Positions 42,026-50,306 of a DNA stretch of 64,000 nt are shown one piece after another. Both the position numbers and the translations under genes were made by a program. Below the pieces are notes generated by a model, which saw only the letters and a program-made list of their open reading frames with translations, was not told where the DNA came from and ran no database searches. Source of the DNA: an uncultured Oscillibacter sp. (lineage in GTDB: Bacteria > Bacillota > Clostridia > Oscillospirales > Oscillospiraceae); contig NZ_CAJTUX010000006.1 in assembly GCF_910579365.1 (NCBI RefSeq), positions 7,419 through 71,418 on the forward strand, read 5' to 3'. The first letter of the stretch is position 1. Every line of letters starts with the position of its first letter.

Positions 42026-43435
42026 ATGCCGCAATCCCCCGATTTCACCGGCCTTTTTGACGACGACATCAACCTCCGGGGCCTCTTCGACATCCTCAGC
42101 CCCGAGAACAACCTGGTCCTGGCCGACGATATGATGCTCTCCGACGCCAAGGGGATCATCCTCCGGGTCAGCGAGAGCTATGAGAAGAACTTCGGCTTCG
42201 TCCACGACTCCATCGTGGGCCGCTCCGCCTTCGACCTGGAGGCCGACGGCACCTTCTCCCCCTGCGTCACCGCCGAGGTCATCCGCCAGCGGAAGAAGAT
42301 CACCGCCACCCAGACCATCAACCACTCCCACAAAAACGTCATGACCGTGGGCATCCCCCTGTTCGACCGCGGCGGCGAGCTGAAGTTCGCCGTCTGCTTC
42401 AACACGGTCTCCATGGAGCAGATCAACGCCATTCAGCGGAACTACCGCCACCTCCAGGACTCCCTCCAGCAGTATACCCAGGAGATCGCCGAGCTCCGCA
42501 CCCGGGCCACCTCCACCAGCCTGATCTTCAAAAGCGCCTCCATGCAGCGCCTTTGGACGCTGATGCAGAACACCGCCAACACCAAGGCCAATATCCTCAT
42601 CACCGGAGAGACCGGCGTGGGGAAAAGCGCCGTGGCCAAGGCCATTCACGCCATGAGCAGCCGGGCCGAGGGGCCCTTCATCGAGGTCAACTGCGCCGTG
42701 CTCCACGAAAACCTCATCGAGTCGGAGCTCTTCGGCTATGAGAAGGGCGCCTTCACCGGGGCCTCCAGCTCCGGCAAGATCGGCAAGATCGAGCTGGCCA
42801 ACAACGGCACCCTCTTCCTGGACGAAATCGGCGAGCTCCCCGCCCACATCCAGTCCAAGCTCCTCCAGCTCATTCAGGAGAAAACCATTGAGCGCCTCTC
42901 CGGCAACAAGCGCATCGAGCTGGACTTCCGCCTGCTGGTGGCCACCAACCGGAATCTGGAGGAGGCCGTCCAGCGGGGCCTCTTCCGCTCTGACCTCTTC
43001 TACCGGCTCAATGTCATCCGCATTCACATTCCGCCTCTGCGCCAGCGGCGGGAGGATATCCTCCCCCTGGCCCACCAGTTCCTGGCCCGCTTCTGCGGGG
43101 AGTATGAGAAGAACCTCGCCTTCAGTCCCCGTCTGCTGGCTTTTCTGGAGCGGTACGACTGGCCGGGCAACGTCCGCCAGCTGGAAAACCTGATGGAGCG
43201 GCTGGCCATCACCGTCCAGGACCCCATTCTGGACCTGCGGCACCTCCCGGCGGAATACGCGGAGGACTCCCCCTCCCCCGCCCGGGAGGGTACCCTGGCG
43301 GAGCGGATGGATGCCTACGAGGGTCAGATCATCCGGGAGTCCTACCGCCGCTGGGGCACCACCGTGGCGGTGGCCAAAGAGCTGGGCATCTCCCAGGCCA
43401 CGGCGGCCCGGAAGGTGGCCAAGTACGTGAAATGA
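42026..43435 (+). CDS. Sigma-54-dependent transcriptional activator (PAS-AAA+-HTH)
   Basis: 469 residues from ATG 42026 (AAGGAGG). Residues about 30-145 form a PAS-like sensor (LSDAKGIILRVSESYEKNFG, then MTVGIPLFDRGGELKFAVCFN). The AAA+ domain has Walker A GETGVGKS near 192, the sigma-54 contact loop YEKGAFTGAS near 240, Walker B GTLFLDEIGE near 262 and the arginine-finger region FRSDLFYRLNVIRI. The C-terminal HTH is GTTVAVAKELGISQATAARKVAKY. rpoN follows, so activator and sigma factor are made together. Its target promoters are not evident in this window. Confidence 0.92.
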   Translation: MPQSPDFTGLFDDDINLRGLFDILSPENNLVLADDMMLSDAKGIILRVSESYEKNFGFVHDSIVGRSAFDLEADGTFSPCVTAEVIRQRKKITATQTINHSHKNVMTVGIPLFDRGGELKFAVCFNTVSMEQINAIQRNYRHLQDSLQQYTQEIAELRTRATSTSLIFKSASMQRLWTLMQNTANTKANILITGETGVGKSAVAKAIHAMSSRAEGPFIEVNCAVLHENLIESELFGYEKGAFTGASSSGKIGKIELANNGTLFLDEIGELPAHIQSKLLQLIQEKTIERLSGNKRIELDFRLLVATNRNLEEAVQRGLFRSDLFYRLNVIRIHIPPLRQRREDILPLAHQFLARFCGEYEKNLAFSPRLLAFLERYDWPGNVRQLENLMERLAITVQDPILDLRHLPAEYAEDSPSPAREGTLAERMDAYEGQIIRESYRRWGTTVAVAKELGISQATAARKVAKYVK

Positions 43436-43499
43436 ACCCCCGGACACCGCCGGGGAAACGGCCTGACCGGAGGGTCAGGTCCCGCAGGAGGGCCCTTTC

Positions 43500-44831
43500 A
43501 TGAGTCTCGTCCAATTAAAAACCGAGCTGCGGCAGGAACTGAAGCTGACGCCCCAGCTGATGCAGTCCATGGAAGTCTTGCAGATGACCTCCCAGGAGCT
43601 GCTGGAGTACATCGGCCGGATGGCGGAGGAAAACCCCCTCCTGGACCAGTCCGACCCGCCGGAGCGGGCCTATGACGAGCTCCGCCGGCAGGCCAGCTGG
43701 GTGGACGGCGCTCTGGGGAACCGGGCCACCTTCACCCACGAGGAGACCGCCCTGGAACGCGGGGCGGCGGACAGCGGGATGGAGAGCCTTGCCGCCTTTC
43801 TCCGGGACCAGCTGCACCGCCTCCGGCTGCCAAAGCCCCTGAAGGCCCTCTGCGATTATCTGGCGGAGCTGGTGGACGAGGACGGCTACCTGGCCCAGGA
43901 GGACCTGGACGGCCTGACGGAGCTGAACATCCCCCAGGCCCTGACGGATCAGGCCCTGGAAACCCTCCAGAGCCTGGACCCCCCGGGAGTGGGGGCCCGG
44001 TCCCTGTCCGAGTGCCTGCTCCTTCAGCTCAGCCGCCGGGAGGGGGCGGACCCCCTGGCCATGGACCTCGCCGCCCGCTTCCTCCCGGAGCTGGGGCGGA
44101 AGCACTACGCCGCCATCGCCCAGAAGCTGGGAACCACGGCGGAGGCCATCCGGGCGGCGGAGCGGGTCATCTCCTCTCTGGAGCCCCATCCCGGCCGGGC
44201 CTTCCTTCCCGCCGGTCCCGCCGTGTGCATCCGGCCGGACGTCTTTGTCGCCCAGCTGGAGGGGGAGCTGCGGGTGGTGCTGAACGAGTACTACCTGCCC
44301 CGCATCTCCGTCAACGACTACTACCTCCGCCTGCTGAAAAGCTCCGGCGACCCGGAGACCCGGGACTACCTCCGCCAGAAACTCCGCCAGGCCAAATGGC
44401 TGCTGGACAGTCTGGAGCGCCGGGGCGGCACCCTCCGCCGCTGCGCGGAGGCCGCGCTGGAGGCACAGCGCCCCTTCTTCGCCGGGGAGACAGGGGAGCT
44501 GACTCCCATGACCCTCTCCGCCCTGGCGGAGAAGCTGGAGCTCCATCCCTCCACGGTCTCCCGTGCCATCCGGGGAAAGTACTTGCAGTGCCGCCAGGGC
44601 ACCTACCCGCTGCGGTACTTTTTCAGTCTGCCGGTGGGAGGCGGCGTTTCCCGTCAGGCGGTGAAGCAGACCCTTCTGGCCCTCTTCCGGGAGGAGGACC
44701 CCCGCCGCCCCTTCAGCGACCAGGACCTCTGCCGCCTCCTGGCGGACCGGGGCATCTTCGTGGCCCGGCGGACAGTGACCAAATACCGTCTGGAGCTGGG
44801 CGTCGGCTCCTCGGCGGCCCGGCGGAAATAG
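43500..44831 (+). CDS. rpoN: RNA polymerase sigma-54 factor
   Basis: 443 residues, 64 nt after the activator. Region I is Gln/Leu-rich (LKTELRQELKLTPQLMQSMEVLQM), followed by an acidic region II, the core-binding domain (SLDPPGVGARSLSECLLLQL), the HTH (LSALAEKLELHPSTVSRAIRGKYLQC) and the RpoN box ARRTVTKYR near residue 424 that reads the -24 element. Complete and of usual length for Firmicutes. Confidence 0.95.
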   Translation: MSLVQLKTELRQELKLTPQLMQSMEVLQMTSQELLEYIGRMAEENPLLDQSDPPERAYDELRRQASWVDGALGNRATFTHEETALERGAADSGMESLAAFLRDQLHRLRLPKPLKALCDYLAELVDEDGYLAQEDLDGLTELNIPQALTDQALETLQSLDPPGVGARSLSECLLLQLSRREGADPLAMDLAARFLPELGRKHYAAIAQKLGTTAEAIRAAERVISSLEPHPGRAFLPAGPAVCIRPDVFVAQLEGELRVVLNEYYLPRISVNDYYLRLLKSSGDPETRDYLRQKLRQAKWLLDSLERRGGTLRRCAEAALEAQRPFFAGETGELTPMTLSALAEKLELHPSTVSRAIRGKYLQCRQGTYPLRYFFSLPVGGGVSRQAVKQTLLALFREEDPRRPFSDQDLCRLLADRGIFVARRTVTKYRLELGVGSSAARRK

Positions 44832-44848
44832 GAAGAGGGAAAAGAAGC

Positions 44849-44866
44849 CCCGCCGTCAAAGGCGGG
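44849..44866. terminator. Weak hairpin after rpoN
   Basis: Stem CCCGCC / GGCGGG with a 6-nt loop, followed by AAGCGCTTTT. A further imperfect inverted repeat (GAAGCGC...AAGCGCTC) follows to about 44900. It could end transcription from both rpoN and the convergent greA. Confidence 0.4.
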
Positions 44867-44939
44867 AAGCGCTTTTCGCGTATGCGTTTCCGAAGCGCTC
44901 AGCCCCACGCTCCCGCAATACGGCGCGGGACAAGGCCCC

Positions 44940-45443
44940 TCAATAGGCGCTGATGTCCAGACTCTCGTCGTCCTCGCCCTTCTCGATCTTTCGGACCTCC
45001 ACGAAATACTTCACGCTGGAACTGACCTCCACCTGGACCCGGTCCCCCACCCGTTTGCCCAAGAGCGCCTTTCCCACCGGGGACTCCTTGCTCACCAGCC
45101 CCTTCAGGGCGTCCTGCCGGAGGGTCGTCACAATGCGGACGTCCATCTCCCGTTTCGCCATCTCGTTGTAAATCGTCACCCGGTCAAAGAGGCCCACGGC
45201 GTCCTCCGTTCCCTGGACCTCGATAACCTTCGCCGTGCGGATCATCCGCTCCAGATACCGGATGCGGCTGTCGTTGCGGTTCTTGGCCTGCTTGGCGCAC
45301 TTGTACTCAAAATTCTCGCTGAGGTCCCCAAAGGCCCGGGCGGTCTGGACCTCCTCAATCAATTGGGGCCGCAGGACCCGGACCCGGTGGTCCAGCTCCT
45401 CCCGCATCTTCCTGATATCCACGGCCGTCAGCTCGTCATACAC
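44940..45443 (-). CDS. greA: Transcription elongation factor GreA
   Basis: 167 residues from GTG 45443 (MYDELTAVDIRKMREEL), with AGGAGG 8 nt upstream. An in-frame ATG at 45479 is rejected because it overlaps the -10 box of the greA promoter. N-terminal coiled coil with EEVQTARAFGDLSENFEYKCAKQ (the acidic tip, DLSENFEY), then the FKBP-like C-terminal domain (VTIYNEM, LVSKESPVGKALLGKRVGDRVQVEV). Rescues backtracked RNA polymerase. Confidence 0.92.
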   Translation of the reverse strand: MYDELTAVDIRKMREELDHRVRVLRPQLIEEVQTARAFGDLSENFEYKCAKQAKNRNDSRIRYLERMIRTAKVIEVQGTEDAVGLFDRVTIYNEMAKREMDVRIVTTLRQDALKGLVSKESPVGKALLGKRVGDRVQVEVSSSVKYFVEVRKIEKGEDDESLDISAY

Positions 45444-45477
45444 GGCAGATTCCTCCTTCGCGTTTTTCTGCCGCTCC

Positions 45478-45506
45478 ATCATAGCCGCTTCCGCCGCCCC
45501 TGTCAA
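45478..45506 (-). promoter_or_regulatory. Promoter of greA
   Basis: Minus strand TTGACA (45501-45506), 17-nt spacer, TATGAT (45478-45483). It fixes the greA start downstream of it. Confidence 0.75.
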
Positions 45507-45513
45507 GCCGCCC

Positions 45514-45542
45514 TTGACGGCGGGGCCGGAGAATGTTATCCT
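45514..45542 (+). promoter_or_regulatory. Promoter of yqeC-yqeB-selD
   Basis: TTGACG (45514-45519), 17-nt spacer, TATCCT (45537-45542). Its -35 lies only 7 bp from the greA -35, back to back. Confidence 0.65.
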
Positions 45543-45573
45543 ATGAAAAGAACAACGAATGGGAGGAGCCGCC

Positions 45574-46248
45574 ATGGGCCTGGCCGAACTGCTGGACATC
45601 CGTCCCGGCGTCACCGCCGTCATCGGCGGCGGCGGAAAAACCACCTTGCTGCGAATCTTGGGGGAGGAGCTGGCGGCCAAGGGCGCCCGGGTCCTCCTCT
45701 GCGCCACCACGAAGATTTTTCCCTTTCCGGACCTGGAAAACCGCACGGATCCTTCCGAGGAGGCCCTGGAGAAGGCGCTGGCGTCCCGCCGCCTCCTCTG
45801 CGCCGGGACCCCGGTCCCCGGCACGGGGAAGCTCACCGCCCCCGGCATCCCCATGGACAGGCTGGCGGCGCTGGCGGACTATGTGCTGGCGGAGGCCGAC
45901 GGGTCGGCGGGCCGCCCCCTCAAGGCCCACGCCCCCCACGAGCCGGTGATTCCCCCCGAGGCCAATCAGACCGTCTGCGTCGTGGGGGCCTCCGGCTTCG
46001 GCCTGCCCATCGCCCGGGCCGCCCACCGTCCCGGCCTGTACGCCCGGCTGGCCGGAACCGGCGAGAGCGCGCCGGCCTCTCCGGAGACGGAGGCGGCGGT
46101 GCTGCTGGCGGAGGCCCTCCATTCCCGGGTTTTCATCAATCAAACCGAGACGGCGGAGGCCCGCGCACAGGCCGCCGCCCTGGCGGCGCTGCTGCCCTGC
46201 CCCACGGCGGCGGGGGCGCTGCAAAGAAAGGAGTTTTGTCCATGTTAG
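45574..46248 (+). CDS. yqeC: Selenium-dependent hydroxylase accessory protein YqeC
   Basis: 224 residues from ATG 45574 (GGGAGGAG). P-loop VTAVIGGGGKTTLLRILGEEL at the N-terminus, LLCATTKIFPF, VLAEADGSAGRPLKAHAPHEPVIPPE (nucleotide-site acid and base residues) and VVGASGFGLPI are the YqeC pattern. It is one of the accessory proteins that go with molybdenum hydroxylases carrying a labile selenium. The last 7 nt overlap yqeB. Confidence 0.85.
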   Translation: MGLAELLDIRPGVTAVIGGGGKTTLLRILGEELAAKGARVLLCATTKIFPFPDLENRTDPSEEALEKALASRRLLCAGTPVPGTGKLTAPGIPMDRLAALADYVLAEADGSAGRPLKAHAPHEPVIPPEANQTVCVVGASGFGLPIARAAHRPGLYARLAGTGESAPASPETEAAVLLAEALHSRVFINQTETAEARAQAAALAALLPCPTAAGALQRKEFCPC

Positions 46249-47036
46249 CGGTTATTCGCGGGGCCGGGGACCTGGCTACCGGCGTGGCCCTCCGCCTCTG
46301 GCGGGCGGGAATCCGGGTGGTCATGACCGACCTGGAGCAGCCCACCGCCATCCGGCGGACCGTGGCCTTCTCCCAGGCCATCGTCCACGGGGAGGCAACG
46401 GTGGAGGACGTGACCGCCCGGCGGGCGGAGTCCCCTGTCCAGGCCCTGGAGCTGCTGCGCGGCGGCGTCATCCCGGTGCTGGCGGACCCCCAGGGGGCCT
46501 GCATCCCCGCCTTGATGCCCGGCGCGGTGGTGGACGCCATCCTCGCCAAGCGGAACCTGGGCACGAGAATTACCGACGCTCCGGTGGTCATCGGCGTGGG
46601 CCCCGGCTTCACGGCGGGAGTGGACTGCCACGCCGTGGTGGAGACCATGCGGGGCCACTATCTGGGCCGGGCCCTCTACCAGGGCAGCGCCCAGCCCAAC
46701 ACCGGCATCCCCGGTCTCATCGGCGGCTTCGCCGGGGAGCGGGTCCTCCGGGCCCCGGCGGACGGGGTCTTTCACCAGCTTCTGGACATCGGCGCTCAGG
46801 TGAAGACGGGGGACGCCGCCGGCGAGGTGGACGGCGTTCCCATGCGCTGCACCCTGGACGGCGTGCTCCGGGGCATCCTGCCGGAGGGAACCCCGGTCCA
46901 TCGGGGCATGAAGTCCGGGGACATCGACCCCCGCTGTAAAATCGAGCACTGCTACTGCGCCAGCGACAAAGCCCTCGCCGTGGGCGGCGGCGTGCTGGAG
47001 GCCCTGCTGTGCCTCTCCGGTCTGTTGAAATGTTAG
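46242..47036 (+). CDS. yqeB: Selenium-dependent molybdenum cofactor maturation protein YqeB
   Basis: 264 residues, ATG 46242 behind AAAGGAG. XdhC/CoxI-like Rossmann start (VIRGAGDLATGVALRLWRAGIRVVMTDLEQP), a conserved middle (VIGVGPGFTAGVDCHAVVETMRGHYLGR) and a late NTGIPGLIGGFAGERVLRAPADG. The protein family is found with YqeC and SelD where selenium is used as a hydroxylase cofactor. The hydroxylase itself (xdh-type) is not in the window. Confidence 0.85.
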   Translation: MLAVIRGAGDLATGVALRLWRAGIRVVMTDLEQPTAIRRTVAFSQAIVHGEATVEDVTARRAESPVQALELLRGGVIPVLADPQGACIPALMPGAVVDAILAKRNLGTRITDAPVVIGVGPGFTAGVDCHAVVETMRGHYLGRALYQGSAQPNTGIPGLIGGFAGERVLRAPADGVFHQLLDIGAQVKTGDAAGEVDGVPMRCTLDGVLRGILPEGTPVHRGMKSGDIDPRCKIEHCYCASDKALAVGGGVLEALLCLSGLLKC

Positions 47037-47074
47037 AACAGAATACGAATTGTATAAAAACAGGAGGGTATTTC

Positions 47075-48115
47075 ATGGCTGAAAACGAAGTGAAGCTGAC
47101 AAAGCTGGCCAAGTGCGCCGGCTGCGGCGCGAAGGTGGGGGCCGGGACTCTGGCCCAGCTCCTGGAGGGCATTCAGGTCCACCGGGACCCCAATCTGCTG
47201 GTGGGCTTTGACCGCAGTGACGACGCCTCGGTCTACAAGCTCTCCGATGAGCTGGCCCTGGTGCAGACGGTGGACTTCTTCCCCCCCATCGCCGACGACC
47301 CCTATCTCTTCGGCCAGATCGCCGCCGCCAACGCCCTTTCGGACGTCTACGCCATGGGCGGCGAGCCCAAGCTGTGCCTGAACATTATGGCCGTCCCCAA
47401 GGACATGCCCCCCGAGACGGTCCACGAGCTTCTTCGGGGGGGATATGACAAGGTGTATGAGGCCGGGGCCCTCATCACCGGGGGCCACAGCATTCTGGAC
47501 GACGAGCCCAAGTACGGCCTGGCCGTCACCGGCTTCGTCCATCCGGACAAGATGCTGACCAACTCCGGCGCGCGGCCCGGGGACGCGCTTCTTTTCACCA
47601 AGCCCATCGGCACCGGCGTGCTGACCACCGCCGCCAAGGCGGATATGGCCTCGGCGGAGAGCATGGCCCGGGCCCACCGGCTGATGACCACGCTGAACAA
47701 GGCCGCCCGGGACCTCATGGTGCGACGCCGGGTTCACGCCTGCACGGACGTGACGGGTTTCGGCCTCCTGGGCCACAGCCTGGAGATGGCCCAGGGCAGC
47801 GGCGTGGAGCTGGAGATCGACGTGGGAGCCGTGGACTTCTTCCCGGAGGCTGCGGAGCTGGCGAAGATGGGCGTCCTGCCCGAGGGCATGTATCGCAACC
47901 GCGCCTTTGCCGAGAGCTCCGTGGACCCGGGAACGGCGGAGCTCTGGCAGCAGGACCTTCTCTATGACCCCCAGACCTCCGGCGGACTGCTGATGGCGGT
48001 GGACCCGGAGGACGCGGAGGCGCTGTTCCAGGAGCTGAAGGGCGCGGTTCCCAGCGCCCAGCGGCTGGGCACGGTCCGGGAGTACCGGGGCGGAAAGCGG
48101 ATTTTCCTGAAATAA
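47075..48115 (+). CDS. selD: Selenide, water dikinase SelD
   Basis: 346 residues from ATG 47075 with AGGAGG. The catalytic pair is in AKCAGCGAKVG: Cys17 and Lys20, the same numbers as in E. coli; the residue is Cys and there is no in-frame TGA. PurM-like ATP site DASVYKLSDELALVQTVDFFPP, ALSDVYAMGGEP, TGGHSILDDEPKYG and DVTGFGLLGH. Makes selenophosphate from selenide and ATP. Linked to yqeC and yqeB; no selA, selB, selC or ybbB is seen, so the cofactor trait is the best-supported use. Confidence 0.95.
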   Translation: MAENEVKLTKLAKCAGCGAKVGAGTLAQLLEGIQVHRDPNLLVGFDRSDDASVYKLSDELALVQTVDFFPPIADDPYLFGQIAAANALSDVYAMGGEPKLCLNIMAVPKDMPPETVHELLRGGYDKVYEAGALITGGHSILDDEPKYGLAVTGFVHPDKMLTNSGARPGDALLFTKPIGTGVLTTAAKADMASAESMARAHRLMTTLNKAARDLMVRRRVHACTDVTGFGLLGHSLEMAQGSGVELEIDVGAVDFFPEAAELAKMGVLPEGMYRNRAFAESSVDPGTAELWQQDLLYDPQTSGGLLMAVDPEDAEALFQELKGAVPSAQRLGTVREYRGGKRIFLK

Positions 48116-48120
48116 GCGCG

Positions 48121-48150
48121 AAGCGGGGACGGCTCAGCCGTCCCCGCTTT
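48121..48150. terminator. Bidirectional terminator between selD and the serpin gene
   Basis: Stem GCGGGGACGG / CCGTCCCCGC with A- and T-runs on the two flanks, placed between two convergent stops. Confidence 0.85.
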
Positions 48151-48152
48151 CC

Positions 48153-49385
48153 TCACTCCATGCTGGTCACCGCCCCGATGAACGCGGGCAGATTTGTCTC
48201 CCGGTCCACCAGCATGTACAGGAAGGGCCGGTCCAGATGCACCACCGGCACGGGGTCTTCCACCATCGTGCCGCCGGCGTCCATGATTACCGCCGTGGCG
48301 GCCCCGGCCTCGGTCCCCTTCTCGTCCACGGCGATGCGGGTTTTGTGGAGCACCTGGCTGATGTACAGCGGCCCCAGGGACGACTGCCCCATGCCGGAGA
48401 AGTCCGCCTCCCCCGCCTCAAAGGCGGCGGTTATCCCCATGGCCCGCAAACTGTCGTTCAGCTCCGCGCCGTATTCGCAGGAAAACCGCGGGACAGCGGC
48501 GTAGACCTCCCGCTCCTCCGCTCCTGCCAGCACCGCGTAAAGCCGCTCCCCGGTCAGGGAGGCGAGATAAGTCTCCAGCTCCACGCCCTCCTCCGGCAGC
48601 AGGGCGGCGAAGGCCCACCGCCCGCCGGCGTAGGGCTTTTGGAAGCCCTGGGCCCCCGCGTCCTCCAGATAGGACCACTCGCTGGAGGACATCAGCGTCG
48701 CGGACTGCTTCCGGCCGTCCTCCGCGGTGAAAACCCGATTCTCCCAAACCTGGTCCTCCCGATAGACCGTCTCCCACTCCGCCTCCAGGGCCAGGGCGTT
48801 GACAAGGCACAGCATCGCCGTGTCGGAAAATTCCTCCACGATGCCGTCGATCATTCCGTGGGTGTTCTTCTCCACCCAACCGTTGATTTCCTTGACGGCG
48901 GCGGCGTCAAACCGGGAGGGGAAGACCTCCGCCTTGTACCACCCTGCCGCTGCGGCCAGGAATTCCCGGTCCGCCTCGAGCGTCCCGTCGTCCCGGAGCC
49001 AGAGGGCGTTGGCCAGGTCCACCCGGCAGGGCTTCTCCTTCGGCAAATCCGCCGCCCAGGCGGCAAGGGCCCCGTTCAGCCTCTCCACCGGCAGGCCCAG
49101 CGCGGTTTCCATTTGCGCCAGGGTCTCTCCCCGGGCCCCGTTGGCGGTCATGCCCAGGGCGGAGAGGACCGACAGGGGCGAGAGCAGAATATTCTCCCCC
49201 GTCCAGTTCTCCCGCAGCAGCGCCAGGGAGAACCCCGCCAGAGCAGCGGCGTCCCCCTCCTCCAGTTTCTCGGGGACCTCCACGGAAGCGGGCTTCACGG
49301 TCTCGCTCAGGCTTCCGCTTCCGCCGCAGCCGGCGAGGCACAGCAGCGCCAGAACCAGGACGGATACGCGTTTCAGCGTCTTCAT
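48153..49385 (-). CDS. Lipoprotein serpin (serine protease inhibitor)
   Basis: 410 residues, AAGGAGG before the ATG. The N-terminus ends in the lipobox LCLAGC (Cys21), so it should be lipid-anchored outside the cell. Serpin core: NILLSPLSVLSALGMTANGARGETLAQM near residue 65, VNALALEAEWE, KPYAGGRWAFAALLPEE, and the hinge with reactive loop DEKGTEAGAATAVIM near 350, followed by FDRPFLYML-like HLDRPFLYMLVD. The small-residue hinge means it can insert its loop, so it should be an active inhibitor. Gut Firmicutes and Bifidobacterium have such serpins. It has an ECF-type promoter. Confidence 0.92.
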   Translation of the reverse strand: MKTLKRVSVLVLALLCLAGCGGSGSLSETVKPASVEVPEKLEEGDAAALAGFSLALLRENWTGENILLSPLSVLSALGMTANGARGETLAQMETALGLPVERLNGALAAWAADLPKEKPCRVDLANALWLRDDGTLEADREFLAAAAGWYKAEVFPSRFDAAAVKEINGWVEKNTHGMIDGIVEEFSDTAMLCLVNALALEAEWETVYREDQVWENRVFTAEDGRKQSATLMSSSEWSYLEDAGAQGFQKPYAGGRWAFAALLPEEGVELETYLASLTGERLYAVLAGAEEREVYAAVPRFSCEYGAELNDSLRAMGITAAFEAGEADFSGMGQSSLGPLYISQVLHKTRIAVDEKGTEAGAATAVIMDAGGTMVEDPVPVVHLDRPFLYMLVDRETNLPAFIGAVTSME

Positions 49386-49415
49386 CAGGAAAACCTCCTT
49401 TTCCTCTTCTGCCCA

Positions 49416-49445
49416 TTTAGACGGCAGACAGCGGCAAATGGTTTC
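49416..49445 (-). promoter_or_regulatory. ECF-sigma-type promoter of the serpin gene
   Basis: Reading left: GAAAC (49441-49445), 17-nt spacer, CGTCTAAA (49416-49423), 31 nt before the ATG. Same -10 octamer, same spacing and same distance to the start as at 6312-6341. Confidence 0.55.
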
Positions 49446-49552
49446 GCCCGCCGCGAAATTTTTTGCCGCCCCGGCTTTCCCATTGTTATTGTCTCGGGCA
49501 ATTTGGGATGCAGGGAAATGGGACGTCTGTTAAAGAAGCAACCTATGAGAAA

Positions 49553-49580
49553 GGACCGCATTTCTGCGGTCCCTTTTTAT
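49553..49580. terminator. Hairpin terminator between the serpin and XRE genes
   Basis: Stem GGACCGCA / TGCGGTCC with a 4-nt loop; TTTTT on the plus-strand side and TTTCTC on the minus side. It lies just after the stop of the minus-strand XRE gene. Confidence 0.7.
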
Positions 49581-49606
49581 AGCCAGTCAGACTGTCCGGG
49601 CAGCGC

Positions 49607-49855
49607 TTACAGGGGAGCTTTCTGGTTTTGCGCCCTTGGATACGGCGTCGGGTCGTCGGTCAGACCCACCAAATAATCAATAGACACCTTATAGAACTGC
49701 GCGATTCGGATGATAATATTCAATTTGGGTTCACGGTTACCCAACTCATAGTTTTGGTATGCTCTTTCGGTAATATCGCAGTAAATCGCAACTTTGATTT
49801 GCGGAAGTCCCATTTCCTTCCGGCACTGCTTCAGCCGTTCCTGTAAAATACCCAT
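49607..49855 (-). CDS. Small XRE-family transcription regulator
   Basis: 82 residues. Cro/C1-type HTH: RLKQCRKEMGLPQIKVAIYCDITERAYQNYELGNREPKLNIIIRIAQFYKVSIDYLVGLTDD, then a short basic tail. The ATG at 49855 has no clear ribosome-binding site. Divergent from the 86-residue gene at 49963; an inverted repeat TGATTG/CAATCA spans the promoter between them. Confidence 0.85.
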   Translation of the reverse strand: MGILQERLKQCRKEMGLPQIKVAIYCDITERAYQNYELGNREPKLNIIIRIAQFYKVSIDYLVGLTDDPTPYPRAQNQKAPL

Positions 49856-49877
49856 AATTAAAAATCACCAACGATTA

Positions 49878-49911
49878 TGATTGACAAAATAAGTATATGG
49901 AATTACAATCA
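49878..49911. promoter_or_regulatory. Divergent promoter with inverted-repeat operator
   Basis: Plus-strand promoter TTGACA (49881-49886), 17-nt spacer, TACAAT (49904-49909). TGATTG (49878-49883) overlaps the -35 and its inverted copy CAATCA (49906-49911) overlaps the -10, a layout expected for repression by the XRE dimer. Confidence 0.6.
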
Positions 49912-49962
49912 AAGTAATACCAACAATAATTGATGAATGTTTGTGTATGAAAGGTGATTTAT

Positions 49963-50223
49963 ATGATCGACGAAATGGGCTTTGAGTATTCAAGAAGCAT
50001 GTACGAACAAGCAATCGGACGTGTAGTGCTGGACTATGTTGACAAGTTCAAGCCATATGAGCTGTCCCCCATCGTGGAGTCCGAAGCGCTGAAGGTGATT
50101 TGTAAGATCAGAGACGTTCTGAACAGCGACGACTTGGGAGACCCTGAGTGCTTCTACCGGATTGATGAAATCATAAGTGCGTTTGACAAGGTCGGCCTTT
50201 ACACGCACCGGCATGATTGGTAA
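49963..50223 (+). CDS. 86-residue acidic protein of unknown function (XRE-paired)
   Basis: ATG 49963 with AAAGG 8 nt upstream; a GTG at 49954 in frame lies within that site. Acidic N-terminal half (SMYEQAIGRVVLDYVDKFKPYE), then ALKVICKIRDVLNSDDLGDPECFYRIDEIISAFDKVG and a His/Trp end (YTHRHDW). The DPECFxRI motif with a C-terminal RHD is familiar from short uncharacterised clostridial proteins. Divergent from an XRE gene. Confidence 0.78.
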   Translation: MIDEMGFEYSRSMYEQAIGRVVLDYVDKFKPYELSPIVESEALKVICKIRDVLNSDDLGDPECFYRIDEIISAFDKVGLYTHRHDW

Positions 50224-50277
50224 ACGCGGAAACCGCTGGGCGCACAGATTTTTTGGCGGCAAATTTCTGAATTGCTC

Positions 50278-50306
50278 TTGACCTTCCGGGAAAAATCCTT
50301 TAAAAT
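50278..50306 (+). promoter_or_regulatory. Promoter of the radical SAM gene
   Basis: TTGACC (50278-50283), 17-nt spacer, TAAAAT (50301-50306), so the gene is expressed apart from the XRE pair. Confidence 0.65.

Noticed and set aside
47075..48115. Selenocysteine in SelD
   Set aside because: The catalytic position is a Cys codon and no in-frame TGA is present.
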